Source: Colletotrichum lupini
Lineage: Eukaryota > Ascomycota > Sordariomycetes > Glomerellales > Glomerellaceae
DNA length: 64,000 nucleotides
Assembly (NCBI RefSeq): GCF_023278565.1
Contig: NC_064679.1
Coordinates: 4,154,001-4,218,000 of the forward strand
Direction: 5' to 3'
In this document: piece by piece, positions 42,668 to 55,785 of the stretch
Position numbering within the stretch: position 1 is the first letter of the stretch
Layout of the letters: every line of letters begins with the position of its first letter
Made by a program: the position numbers and the translations under genes
The notes under the pieces: generated by a model
What the model saw: the letters and a program-made list of their open reading frames with translations, nothing else
Told to the model about the DNA's origin: nothing
Database searches by the model: none

Positions 42668-43308
42668 CTACAACCCAACGAGCTTGCAAAACGTCATGAG
42701 ACCCCACGCGCCAGCCAAGGGGTTCATCATATCCTGCACCATCATCGAGTCCGAAATCGCCTCGTTAAAGTCCTTCATCAGCGGTACCTTGGGCTTCGAG
42801 GCCCAGAATTGGCGCATGTACTGGTGTCCGTACGTCAGACCCGCGGCAAGCATGATGGGGAAGCCGACGGTGAAGATGCCCAGGCCGCGGGGCACCACGA
42901 GGGAGAAGGCGATGCCGCCGATGGCGGACACGAGGCACTGCCAGACAAGGGGCGTTAGCATATCGTGAATTTCAGGGAAGGGTGAGACTGAGAGTGAGTG
43001 AGAGTGAGAATGAGAATGAGAGTGTGTGAGAGTGAGACTGGAGTAAGGTGAGAGTGAGACTGAAAGTGAGAGGGAGAGAAGTGTGCTGGACTGTGAGAGG
43101 AGGGGGCTGAACGTACGCCAACGAAGCCTGTTCCGACGGTATATCTGATTTCCCAAAGCTGCTTCTCCGCCGTCCTGCTCCATTCCGCCGCCTTTTTGGC
43201 CTTGTCTTCGTACTTGAGTAGTCTGGGGATCGAGTCCGCCGAGTGCACGAGGGCAAACGCGCTGACGAGGGTGATGAGGATGCCCAGCATGTTTGTCGGG
43301 AACGCCAT
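42668..43308 (-). CDS. Small two-TM membrane protein
   Basis: Two exons, 43308-43117 and 42937-42668, total 462 nt, 153 aa. The first exon has a hydrophobic start (ILITLVSAFALVHSAD), then a charged amphipathic helix KYEDKAKKAAEW. The second begins CLVSAIGGIAFSLVVPRGLG and contains a second hydrophobic hairpin (FTVGFPIMLAAGLTYGHQYM) and a helical C-terminus. It could be a mitochondrial or ER protein, but I do not recognise the family. The 179-nt intron is unusual: almost all of it is an imperfect repeat (see findings). Branch CTAAC and acceptor CAG at its 3' end are good. Confidence 0.7.
42938..43116. repeat. Intronic GAGAGT/GAGAAT repeat
   Basis: Within the intron of the preceding gene, forward-strand 42982-43080 is an imperfect array of GTGAGA, GTGAGT and ATGAGA units, equivalent to CTCACT on the coding strand. 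It is simple-sequence DNA inside an otherwise ordinary intron. Confidence 0.7.
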
Positions 43309-44158
43309 TTTGTAGTCACTTGTTGATATGTTTTCCCCTTTCGACGTTAATGCCTTGGTTGTGTTATTTCTTTCGGATATGGTCCTCTTCTCGTGACGAT
43401 TTGTTGCGCAAGGTCTCGCTGGTGTTTATATGAAGAAAGGGGAAAAGCTCGACAGCTCACATGTAGGAACAATTCGCTAGACCGCGGCAGTGACGTCATG
43501 GCTCACCGAGCTACGACACCCGGCCAATGTACTCCGGCGGGCCTGTGGTGGAGGTGAGCTCACGAACAGGGACACGATCAAATTCATGGGACGGACAATG
43601 CAGGACCCACAACGCTCTGGCCTGATTTGGAATTTCATTTCAATCATTCCTTGCGAAACTCTGAGAGGGCCATGCTTGGCCCAGCCTCTACATAGTAAGC
43701 AGGTGTTCATGAGATAAAAGCTCATACAACTCTCCCTCTCGGTTAGGTATTCTGAGGTTAGATGGCCCGCGGTCTGGGCCTCGAGCTCGGATGAGACACG
43801 TCCAGCCGTGCTTCTCATCATATTGAGCCGTGACATTGTTCAATAGTATTGCCATGTGGCTCCGCATTGTACAGTCCGCGGAGTCCCGACCTTGTCATTC
43901 GTACTGGCTGGGTTGCTCGATGAGCATTCCCGCACCACATAGCTATCAGCTGTCCAACGCCCTCGCCATGCAACAAATCAAACGATGGCTCTGAACCCAT
44001 ACTTGAGCTGTAGACTGTAGCAGCATTGCTCCATGCATCTCTCACTACTGATACGTTATCAACAGTGGCAGCGGCTCATCGATTATACCGGCCGCCCTAA
44101 GCTGAACAAGCCAGTAGCTCTCTAACCACCATCAAGGCAAATTTTCCGATCTCCTTGT
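43309..44158. other. intergenic
   Basis: Promoter of the two-TM protein and 3' flank of the JAMM deubiquitinase gene. No gene recognised. Confidence 0.45.
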
Positions 44159-45940
44159 TTACCTCTTCGGTCGCAAGTCCTTCACGTAAAAGTCAAGCTT
44201 CTCCGAGTGGTAGACATGACCCGGCGGATTCTTCGCTCCAGTGTACAGGTTGTCAATGGAGTGCTGGTGAAAGGTTTCCGACGCCGTGCACTGCAGAATG
44301 TGAGGCAGGCCCGGCGGGTTTGTGAGGCGGAAGATGCCATATCTTATGCTGTGTTAGCCGTTGTTGTGTGTACGAAGAAACAGATGCGACTTACGATGGA
44401 GAATGCCTTGGAGAACACACAATGGCGATACTCTCTGGCATCATGACTTGGTACCCGGCCTGCGTGTGTAGATCTCGCGAACTCATGAAGCACGTCTGGG
44501 TGGGATGCGTATGAATCCAGCCCACTACCAAAAGATCCTCGTTGATGCAGTAATCCAGCATCGACGATTCGTTTTCCGTTTCGCACGTATCCGGTGTGCA
44601 CTTTTGTTCGGGGATAAGAAGGCAGCTGATGAACAGTGCGTTGTTAACGGGTCGTCCACAAAGGATACCGCACATTTCGAGGCCTCTGCGAGTGTTCTCA
44701 GATGCAATGTTGAGGAAGGTATCCCTGAGCTGTGTTGGGAGGAACACGGGTCGGATAGGATCGCCATTCTCCAGGTAGGCTGCCGGCTTGAAGGCTAGCC
44801 GCTCCTTTGCCGCCGGTGGCATTACCTCCTCCTTGGCTGGCAACTCCGGAACGCCTCCCTGTAGCGCGTTGGCTGTTGACGGCGGTCTATAGGAGGTTAA
44901 TGGCTCCTTGCTTGGCCTGATAGGAGGTGCTGCATCGAGCTCCTGGCGCATCATCGTGAAGTCCTCCTTTGGCGGTTTCGGTGGCTGAGGTGGTGGGGGC
45001 GTGTAAGTGCGCTGCGGTTCCAAAGGCGACGCCTCCCATTCCAGTGCCCTCGGTCGTGATATAGAAGGGTAATTGTAAGAGTAGCTTGGAGGAGCTCTCG
45101 GCGGGGGTACCTGGCCTTGGTAATTTGGGGCATGCGAAGTGCTGAAGGTATCTTCGTCTCTTCCCCCGTCGGTTCCATCAAGTCGGCGCCGAGTCGCTTC
45201 GATCTGTCTCCTTATATCCTCCTCCTCTGATGCGGCCGTCGCTGGGCTGCTGAATTGCTCCCAGTCCTCCCAGCGGCCACCCTTCCGGCGCTCCTGCTCT
45301 TCTTCGGCGCTAACACCGGCCTGCCGCGTCGCTCTCCTTGCAGCATCTCGTCTCTTGTAGTCTCGTTGCGCCAAAGAGACTGCAAGTTCCTGGTTATCGG
45401 CGGCATCGAGGATCTTAGCGTTTCCGGATAAGGTCGGGTCTCGGGCAGCAAACTCGTTGTAGCTTGTGGGTCTGGTGGTGAATTCGTCATCTTCTCTCTG
45501 CTTTGACGCACTCATCAACTGCCATTCCTTGTAATCGCGGTCGATTTGCGGCTTCAATTCCTCCAGTAGCCCGAAAACCTCCTTATTCTGGCGGTCGAAC
45601 AGCGGCTTCGTGAGCGCCTTGTTCTCGGGTAACTTGGCATCGGGATGTGTTTTCAAGTGAGTAAGGACTAGTATCGAGTGTCGCCATAGCATCTGGTATG
45701 CTTTCCGTATGTCGCGATCTTGAAGCGCAAAGGTTGCCTAGATCGCATTGTCATTAGCGATCGCTGCGCAGGCAAACAAACAACCCGAAATGGGGCACAA
45801 ACCTCTTGGAACAAGGTATCTGCAGATCGCGCCCAGTACTTGAAGGGAATTGTAGTCCTAAATTCGAAGTCCTCTGCTGCTAGAGTAATCTCCTTGATGC
45901 TCATGGGTCGCGCGGGCCTGGGACTCGAAGGGCCGTTCAT
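44159..45940 (-). CDS. AMSH/STAMBP-type deubiquitinase (JAMM)
   Basis: Zinc-dependent isopeptidase that removes K63-linked ubiquitin from endosomal cargo, acting with ESCRT-0 on multivesicular bodies. Exons 45940-45803, 45737-44395 and 44342-44159, total 1665 nt, 554 aa. Residues 1 to about 120 form a MIT/USP8-dimerisation-type helical region (DFEFRTTIPFKYWARSADTL). A long charged, Pro-rich linker follows. The C-terminal MPN+ domain has the JAMM motif GWIHTHPTQTCFMSSRDLH (HxH...S..D) and the AMSH-specific insert with CETEN and the double Cys/His set (CTPDTCE, LPHILQCTASETFHQHS). ATG 45940 is preferred; a second Met 12 codons later is possible. Orthologue of S. pombe Sst2. The window also contains Vps4 of the same pathway. 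Confidence 0.93.
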
Positions 45941-47735
45941 CTTGGTGGTGTCGGAGGGGTTGGAGGTCTCCGGTCCGGCTTTCGCTGTGTATTGCGGTGC
46001 AAGCTCAGGAGTGTCTCGTTGGATATTCGGTCGCTGGTGGTGACAAACACCGTTCAGGGAGATGTTGGCATGTTTCTCAGAACAGAAGGCCAAGCGTGGC
46101 AGCCTTGAGGTAGCAAGCGGGTGACCGTTTGGTCAAAGACGTCTTGCGAGTTTCGTCCCAGGGACCGTATGACGAAGCGCTAGGGGAGCCACTCGTGGCT
46201 GAAGCCTGAAGCCTGAAGCACACGCCCAGCAGCACCCCGCCATGGATGGGGGGAAAGCCGACAAGGTCCGCACCAAATGGAGGGGCACGGGAGAGAGCTC
46301 GGGCCCCTTTCGAGTGCGCATCACGTGTACGATAGCTTCGACACGTGACCCAAACTACACCGAGTATCAGCTTATGTCATCGGGGTCACCGAAACTGGTG
46401 AACGAAAGCAATCCAAGGTGAGTAATAGTCAGGGTTCACGCTTTGTTGAGCTGACATTTGCGGGAGGATCCGGACCATTGTCTCGGATCCACTCCAAAAT
46501 GAATGTCACTGAGCTGGGAATCCAAGAGATGAACTGGAAATTCGAAGTTTTCCATGATCCATCGCATTGCCACGATGCAATGAAAATTTCAAGCATCAGG
46601 GCCTCGTCGAGCTACAACACAAGCTGTACATAGACGTCACCTCGCCCGTATTTCCGTTCGATTTACGAGACCTCTCTCGTTTACCCGCCAACCCAACGGA
46701 CACCGACAACTTGACAAGCAAGGTTGAAGGGGGCCAGACGCTCGCCTCACTCCAAGATCGGGAAATGTCGGAACCCGCTCAATTTTTCGTACTACTTTTC
46801 CGCCAACCACTCAGCTTTACCACGAATAAGGTAATTATCCAGCCAAGCTGGCAAGCTGGCAAGGTGGGAAAACCAAAGCAACCCGAATTGCGCCCAGGCG
46901 GGCCGGTGAAGCCGTTCCTCACGTTCCCTGGTCCTATCCGCATTGATCCTCTTGCGGCTCGGGTCTCAACATGGCACCATGCTCGACTGCTTCCACCGCC
47001 TGCTTGAACCGGGTCGCATGTTCCCTGACGTGCATGTTTCCTGTTGCTTGAGTCGAATACACGGCTTGCCCCCCACGCTCTTTTCTTTCCGCTGGTCGCC
47101 GGTGAGCGAGGGAGCCAGCCAGCTGCCAAAGTGAGATAGATCTTTGGCGGTCTGGAGACTCTATGTTCAAGTCCCTGTTTATTGTTACTGAGGCGGATGA
47201 TACGTCGTCTTCCATTGTCTCAAGTTGCGGCCGTGGCGGTGCCGAGTCGTCAGGTTATCAGCTATCGCATCTTGCCATCAAGCCCAAATCTGACGGCGAG
47301 ATGGCTTGATGTTTTTGCGGGAATGTGGAGGGCATGACCGCACTTGAGCTCCTGTTTTTTTCCCGCCTTGCTTTTGCAATTCGCAAGTGTTGATGCCAAA
47401 TGGGGGTCGCCGCCGGGCATCTCCCGCAAAGACTGGGGACCCAATGTCGACTAGTCCTTGCCATGTGTTCGTCCGTCCGGCCATGGCAGATTCAGGGATG
47501 GCCACCATCTGAGCCAACCTGGCTGGACATGGAAGAATCTCCCGATGAGGCCACAAGGCTACAATTCAGTCGAGATTAAAGGAGAAGTTTTCCGCCTTTG
47601 TTGATGTTGAGATTTCTTAGATCTGCTTGATTATCTTCATCCATCTTCACCACAAATACCAGTGTTACATCCATCTACTCCATCTATAACCTCATCACCA
47701 AATCATCGTGAGACCTCACATACATCACCGCCACC
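45941..47735. other. intergenic
   Basis: Divergent upstream region of the JAMM gene and a hypothetical gene, 1.8 kb. Several open frames are present (for example 46567-47007, +), but none shows a motif. No gene called. Confidence 0.45.
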
Positions 47736-48421
47736 ATGTCTTCCACCACTTGCAGAAGTAAGCCGCCCTACTCAACACAGAACCATACCAGCAACTAACA
47801 ACTCGCCCAGAAAGCATCGACAGCACCATGTCCCACTTCACACTAAGCATGGGCAAGGCCTCAGTCCAAAATAACGTCTCCCTCTGGACAACCCTCTCCC
47901 AATGCTACGCCGAAATCGCAAAGACCTTCGCCATCCAAGACGCAGAGGGCATCCTCTCCACCCCAGAGAGCATCTCCAAGGTCGTCCACGCAACCTTTGA
48001 CCACGACGTCCACGGCCTCATCGAGCAGCACTCCTCCTCCATGGCCAGCTACCTCGACGACGCCACAAAGGCGCACATGCTCGCCCAGGCTATCGCCGGC
48101 ATGGTCGCCTTCTTCCAGAAACTCGCCGCGCACCACCAGGGCCCCGTCACGCAGGCCAGCTTCGACCGCGAGGTCCAGCGCTTCGCAGAGTGCGAGCTCC
48201 GCTCCGCCATGATTCGCACCATTGAGGAGAGCCGCATCTTTGGGCGCTGCTACACGACCAGCCAGATTGCCGACCTCATCATGGGCGCCGTCGAGGGTAA
48301 AGTCAACGACGCGGAGTTTACGTCCGAGGACGAGTACCAGAACGCCATTGGCTGGGCGACCGAGTTGCCCGCGCGCAACATGGGTTTGCCGTGGGGCTTT
48401 TCCATTATGGCCCTGAACTAA
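47736..48421 (+). CDS. Hypothetical protein, alpha-helical
   Basis: Two exons, 47736-47757 and 47811-48421, across a 53-nt GTAAGC-CCCAG intron, 210 aa. The first exon starts in a strong context (CCACCATGTC) and encodes only MSSTTCR plus one base; joining gives KSIDSTMSHFTLSMG in frame. The protein is helical and soluble-looking, with no signal peptide or membrane segment, and repeated helix-like stretches (HMLAQAIAGMVAFFQKL, REVQRFAECELRSAMIRTIE). No family recognised. It faces prefoldin subunit 6 tail-to-tail 254 bp away. A start at the inner ATG 47828 is also possible. Confidence 0.65.
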
Positions 48422-48675
48422 GAGGGTAAGATGGTGCAGATGATCATGACTGCTGTAATGAAACTTTTGGGATCTCGCGTGGCGAGGGTATTGCCGCCGG
48501 GATAGGGTCGCATTAGCATGGCGTTTTTGTAAAGGAATCTTATCGGAGCATTGTTGGGTATAGTTCATAGTCCTGGTAGCTTTTTAATTGTATCACCACT
48601 CTCATCAGACCTTCATCTTGTTTGCCTTTTTCTTTTCCTGATCCCGTTCATCCACTGCTGTTGCCCTCACCCTGA

Positions 48676-49217
48676 TCATGCCTTCTGTGCCTGAGCCGCC
48701 GCAGCTTGTGCGCTGGTCTGAATTTGGATGATGTCGCCCTTCTTCTTCTCCAGCTTACCCTGGGCGTCTCTGATCAATCCTTCATGTCTCTCGCTGGTAA
48801 ATGTCAGTGAATAAAGTCTGCTGGATGAAATTCACTCGTGATGCACGTACATCTCCTTGGTGATGAAGTCCAGACGGCCCTTGACTGTGCTCTCGGCCTC
48901 CACCTTATCCTGCTTCAGCAACACGGGGCCGACCAACTTGTAGATCTGCTCGCCATCCTTGAGCTTGTCAAACTCCTGAAAAATATGTCAGCCTTGTGGT
49001 CGTGAATTTCAGCTCCTGAGGCTCGCCTACCTCTTTTACGCCAAGGTTCTCCTGCCTCTGAGCCTCCAACTTTTGCCTCGACTGGACGGTGGTCTGAAGT
49101 TCTGATGAGACATGAGTAAAGATTTCGCTACTAATTGCCTGTTTCCGATCGCGTACCCTGTTGCAGCGCCTGGTATTCCTCCGATAGCTTTTGCAGCTTT
49201 GCTTGCACCTCAGCCAT
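48676..49217 (-). CDS. pfd6: Prefoldin subunit 6
   Basis: Beta-type subunit of the hexameric prefoldin co-chaperone that passes unfolded actin and tubulin to CCT. Four exons, 49217-49157, 49101-49031, 48975-48851 and 48793-48676, total 375 nt, 124 aa, the normal family length. Protein: MAEVQAKLQKLSEEYQALQQ starts the N-terminal coiled coil, EFDKLKDGEQIYKLVGPVLL is the conserved beta-hairpin core, and the C-terminal coiled coil begins ERHEGLIRDAQGKLEK. The yeast orthologue is YKE2. Splice phases all match. Confidence 0.93.
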
Positions 49218-51566
<2,349 letters not shown>

Positions 51567-52472
51567 GCTGGGTCCTCTGGTTATTGTGGACGGGATGGGG
51601 TGGTGTTGATTTCGAAGAAGACTCTGGAGATTATCTCAAATGAGAACGAAAGAATGGAAAGAAACAGAAACTATTTGGGATGGTATGGGTGGTGTACACG
51701 GGGGGGGGGGGGGGGGGGGGGGTGGATGGGCTGTGGTCGAGAGTTGGGGGCGTCCTCTGGCGTTGAAACGGCCGGCATTTTGGGTTGGGGGAAATATCAA
51801 ACGTATTACTCTTTTTTTGTCTATTGTTCCCTTTTTTTTAGTTTCTACTGCATTGCAACCTCCATTCTGCCCCCTTCTCGATACAACGTACAATCTAAAA
51901 AGTTGGCCTACCATGAAGATGAGAGAGGCCGGGTTATTTAGGATTTTAAGGGTGGGAGTGAGTACTTGAACGGGAGGCTTTTGGTCTGAAGAAATTATGG
52001 GTCTCTGACGGACTAGGTGCAGTCAGGTCAGACCCAAGCCAAGAGACTACTCAATCATGGAACTCTCACTGAGCCACATTCACTCATCATGGTAGACTGA
52101 ACAAGGGGCAGACGGTATTCTGGGGGTATGGGTTCGGTTGTTCTTTCAACTGTACATACACACATATTGTAGAATGATGCATTAACATTTTTTCAAAGCC
52201 CAAAAACTCCGTTCAAATAAGCCCGGTTTTTCTCTCATTTCCCCCCATAAAACTCCCAAAACAGAAAAAAAAGGAACAGGGAAAAAAAAAAAGCCACAGG
52301 TAGATAACAAGATGAGAGAGAGAAGAGCCGGGAATGATGCCTAAGGTACTTGCCGCCAGACCTGCGTTTGAAAAAAAGAGCCAGAAGAAGTTTTTTTGGA
52401 ACAAGGTTGGGGTAGATGGGGGGGTATGTGCAAAGAAGACTGAGGGTTGTACAGAAACCGACGTTCTCTTCT
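51567..52472. other. intergenic, convergent ends, G homopolymer
   Basis: Contains 23 consecutive G at 51700-51722 and several A and T runs. No gene recognised. Confidence 0.6.
51700..51722. repeat. G homopolymer (23 nt)
   Basis: An uninterrupted run of G. Long G runs are uncommon in fungal DNA and prone to sequencing error, so the exact length is uncertain. Confidence 0.8.
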
Positions 52473-54234
52473 TTACTCATCCTTGGACTTGGACTTCTTC
52501 TTCTTCTTCTTTTCGCCGTCTGCCTTTTCGGGCTCGGCGGCGCCGGCCTCGGACTCGCGCTTGCGCTTCTTCTCCTTCTTTTCCTTCTTGTCCTTGGACT
52601 TTTCCTTCTTCTCCTTCTTCTCCTTCTTGACGTCCTCGGCGACGGCGTCGACCATTTCCGCGTCGTCGAGCGTGAGGTCGCCCTCGACTTGCTCCAGGAC
52701 AGAGGCCTTTGGAATATTAGCATGGTAATTTAGAGAAACATCAAGAGAATGCAGTGAGTGACTTACCATGACGTCGGAGTTCTTGGCGGGCTTCTTGCCG
52801 GTGGCGTAGAACTCGAGACGGTCCTCGACCTGCTGGCGGAGGGCCTCGCCGAACTTGGTGTTGGGGTTCTCGGTGTAGTTGTCGATACGGCTGGCAATGG
52901 AGCACTTGTTGGCGAGGTAGCGGGAGATGCGGCCCTTGTTCTTGACGGCGGCCTTGCCGATGAAGCTGCTGTGGTAGATGAGACCGTACTTGGGCGTGTT
53001 GCTCTTGGTCTTCAGGGCGCGGAAGAGGGCCTTCTCGGCGCCGAGGATCTGCAGGGTCGAGGCCGGGTACTTTGACAGGTTGGTCAGGGAGCCGGCGTGG
53101 GAGATGAGCTTGGCGGCGACGGGGGTGCCGATGAGGGTCTGCAGGTTGGGCGCGACGATGGACATCTTCTTGTCGAGGTAGTTTGCGGTCGAGCGGCGGG
53201 CCTCGGCCTGCGCGACGACGGCCTCGGCGAAGCCCTTGACGATCTCGAGATCGGCGGGGGTGATGGAGAGACCCATGGAGACCTTTGCGGCGTCGATGAT
53301 GGCCTGGGCCTTTTCGCCGTCCTCCTCGACGAGGGCGGCGATGTCGTGGAGGCGGTCGTCGGTGAGGGTGGCCTTGTCGCCGATGGCGAGGACGAGCTTG
53401 GCGTAGGTGAGGTTGTCCGACTCGATCTTGACGAGCTCGGGGAAGTGCCAGCCGTACCACTCGCGCACGCGCATGAAGAACTGGTTGACGCCCTTGTCCT
53501 GGAACTCGACGGTGGCGCTGGCCTGGATGACGTGGTTGTCGTTCTTGGTGGTGCTGAACTTGACCTTTGCGCGCGAGTACGAGTGGCCGAGACCGAGGCC
53601 GGCGGCGGTCGAGTCGCCCGTCTGCAGGCCCTTGAGGAGGCGGTCGGCGTGCAGGCGGACGCCGCGGAGGAGGTCGCCGGCGACCTCGGAGGTCTCAGAG
53701 GTCTCGCAGTCGATGCCGGAGAAGGTGCTCTTGATCACGGAGGCCAGGTTCTTCTCGGCCACGGCGATGGTGATTTTGCTCTTCTTGCCGCTCGTCTGGG
53801 GGAGGTTGAGCTCGAGGACGGACTTGAGGTGGTCGGACATGAGACCCTCGGAGATGTGGTTGATCTCGTCAAGTGCCTGCTTTCCGGTGCTATGAGAAGG
53901 GTATTGTCAGCAGGGTGTTCTTTATTCTTGTCTCCAATGCTGTGGTCCCGCATCCAAGACGCGCTCTCGAGAGATCCCCTCCTTCGCGCAGCCTCCAGCC
54001 TCCAGCCTTCAGCTACCACCAAAACCACCACTGCACTCAATTCGCGAAATTGGGGAAGTCGTACTCAAAGGGAGTGAAGTTGACCAGCTTGACCATCTTG
54101 CCAAACTTGGAGAGGTCGGCAATGGTCTCCTGGGCCTCCTTCTGGCGCAGGCCGATGCTGTCGGGCTGGTGCTCGATCTGGAACACACCGTAGCCCATGG
54201 GGGCCTCGTAGAGGAGGTAGTTGATCGCCGCCAT
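52473..54234 (-). CDS. nop56: Nop56, box C/D snoRNP core protein
   Basis: Nucleolar protein required for 2'-O-methylation guide particles and 18S/25S processing. Exons 54234-54065, 53889-52767 and 52706-52473, total 1527 nt, 508 aa. NOP5NT domain at the N-terminus (MAAINYLLYEAPMGYGVFQI, Nop56-like rather than Nop58-like), then coiled-coil (EALIDEIN region), NOSIC and Nop domain (SIVAPNLQTLIGTPVAAKLI, IGKAAVKNKGRISRYLANKC). The last exon is a KKE/D-rich nucleolar tail (KKEKKEKKEKSKDKKEKK). High-GC antisense open frames over this gene are codon-bias artefacts. All splice phases match. Confidence 0.95.
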
Positions 54235-55785
54235 TTTGGAAACCTCTGTCTATTTCTCTCTCTGATCTTGATGTTCGTTGGCGCGGGAGGGGGGACCGGA
54301 CAATCAAGCCTCGCGGAAGTTATTGTGGGTGGGCAGAGGCGAGTCGACAGCGCTGGTCAAAAAAAGAGAGGTCGAAAAAAAGTATCCAGAGTCGGATTTT
54401 TTTCTTCAATTTTTCCTTTCCCCCCACTGGTGTCAATTGGAAATTTTTCTGGAGCTCCAATGCTGACGCTCGGGCCAGGCGTCTCGTCGGTGTGGGTGGT
54501 GGGAGGGTCACGTGGATGGCCTCCGGCATGAGACGACGCCGGCAGCCGATGGTGGGGCAGTGTCTGTGGCTGGGCTGATGTGGCTCAACACTTGATGTTG
54601 CTCAATGGGAGTGGGAGAGACAGCAGCAGTAGAGTCACTCCATCTTCACATGAGGACGCAATCATGTCATGGAACTTGTCTGCATACGTTCACCAGTTGA
54701 TCTATATCCGTTCCTATATATCTTTATCTGTATGTATATGTGTTGCATTCAGCGAACTGAGCGGCTTGACTCTGGTGCTTCTATGGTTGTTAGTCGCAAC
54801 CTCGAGAATTCTACGAATAGCTCAGCATTACCCCAATCAAGACCTTTTCCAATTAACTGAAAGCTTTCAAGTAATTCTCAAGACTCTGTATTCAATTTTG
54901 ATGTTTTGCGGCTTCAGCTAGCCGTGTGGTTGCGGAGTTGTGAATTTTCTTGGTGATTTGGATGTTGATTCAAATTCAACATTGGAGTTATGTTTCAGTA
55001 CGTCCGAAGACTCTCAACTCTTCACACTCAATCTTGGGAGCAAGTTTTTGGAACGTTCAATAATTCGTCCTATTCAAGTAAACCGCCCAGTCAATCCATC
55101 TGTTTTAACATCATTCATAAAGTCTTTCGTCCAGCTTCCTATCAAATAGCTAATCAATTACATGGAATGCTACAGCGCAGGCTCATCATCATACCAATCA
55201 CATGCCACCAAAAAAACACCTCAAGCACCCTTCACTACCACCTCTACCAAATCAAATCCACCACCAAAAACCCACATGACTGATTCTTGATTCGCTCTCC
55301 CATGGCAGACTCTGTAAGCATCCCTCCCGAATATGCAGAACCAACTCCCGTAGCCCCCGAACAAATTCCAACAGGCTGTTAAACCGGAGGAGGAATCGTC
55401 TTCAATCCCGTCGCTTCCGGCATCTGGCGGAGGTGTTGTCGCGGGGTAGGTATTGGCCCAAGAAAGTCTAACGTCCAATGACATCATGAATCCAGATAGG
55501 TAGCGCCGAGTGATTCTGCCTGGCTTACACCGCCGCGCCTGATTGTCCTTGTTTGACTCTCTAGTTGTTTGAAGATTCGTAAATGTCACAGTGGATGCGA
55601 TCGGATGAAATTGGTGATCAATGTTTGTTGTCATTACACATTAGGCGTTATTAAAATGAAGGATATGATACATGTACAAAAGTCCGAGCAAAAGGATGCT
55701 CGCCCCCAAAAAGTTGTACGCAGGTAGCTCAGAACCATAGCAATTCGCCAAGCCCATTTTCCGACCGTCTCAAAGTTGCCCTGCC
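54235..55785. other. intergenic, with a possible 28-codon ORF
   Basis: 1.55 kb between Nop56 and ceramide synthase. Only the small candidate at 55302-55449 was noted (listed separately). A 137-codon minus-strand frame (55634-55221) has no motif. Confidence 0.4.
55302..55449 (+). other. candidate micro-ORF with intron
   Basis: ATG 55302 with exon 55302-55313, a GTAAGC-ACAG intron of 61 nt, and exon 55375-55449 give a 28-aa peptide (MADSAVKPEEESSS start, ends with TAG). If the intron is retained, the frame gives a different 26-aa peptide ending PEQIPTGC. No family is recognised; it may be chance. Confidence 0.2.

Noticed and set aside
46567..47007. 146-codon open frame upstream of the hypothetical gene
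   Set aside because: Low-complexity, promoter-like location, overlapped by open frames on the other strand, no motif.
53097..54077. 326-codon open frame antisense to Nop56
   Set aside because: The sequence is rich in Gly, Asp, Glu, Val and Leu as expected for the reverse complement of a highly biased gene; Nop56 splice sites and domains are clear on the minus strand.
55221..55634. 137-codon minus-strand open frame
   Set aside because: ATG start but no motif, and it overlaps the plus-strand micro-ORF candidate; likely chance.
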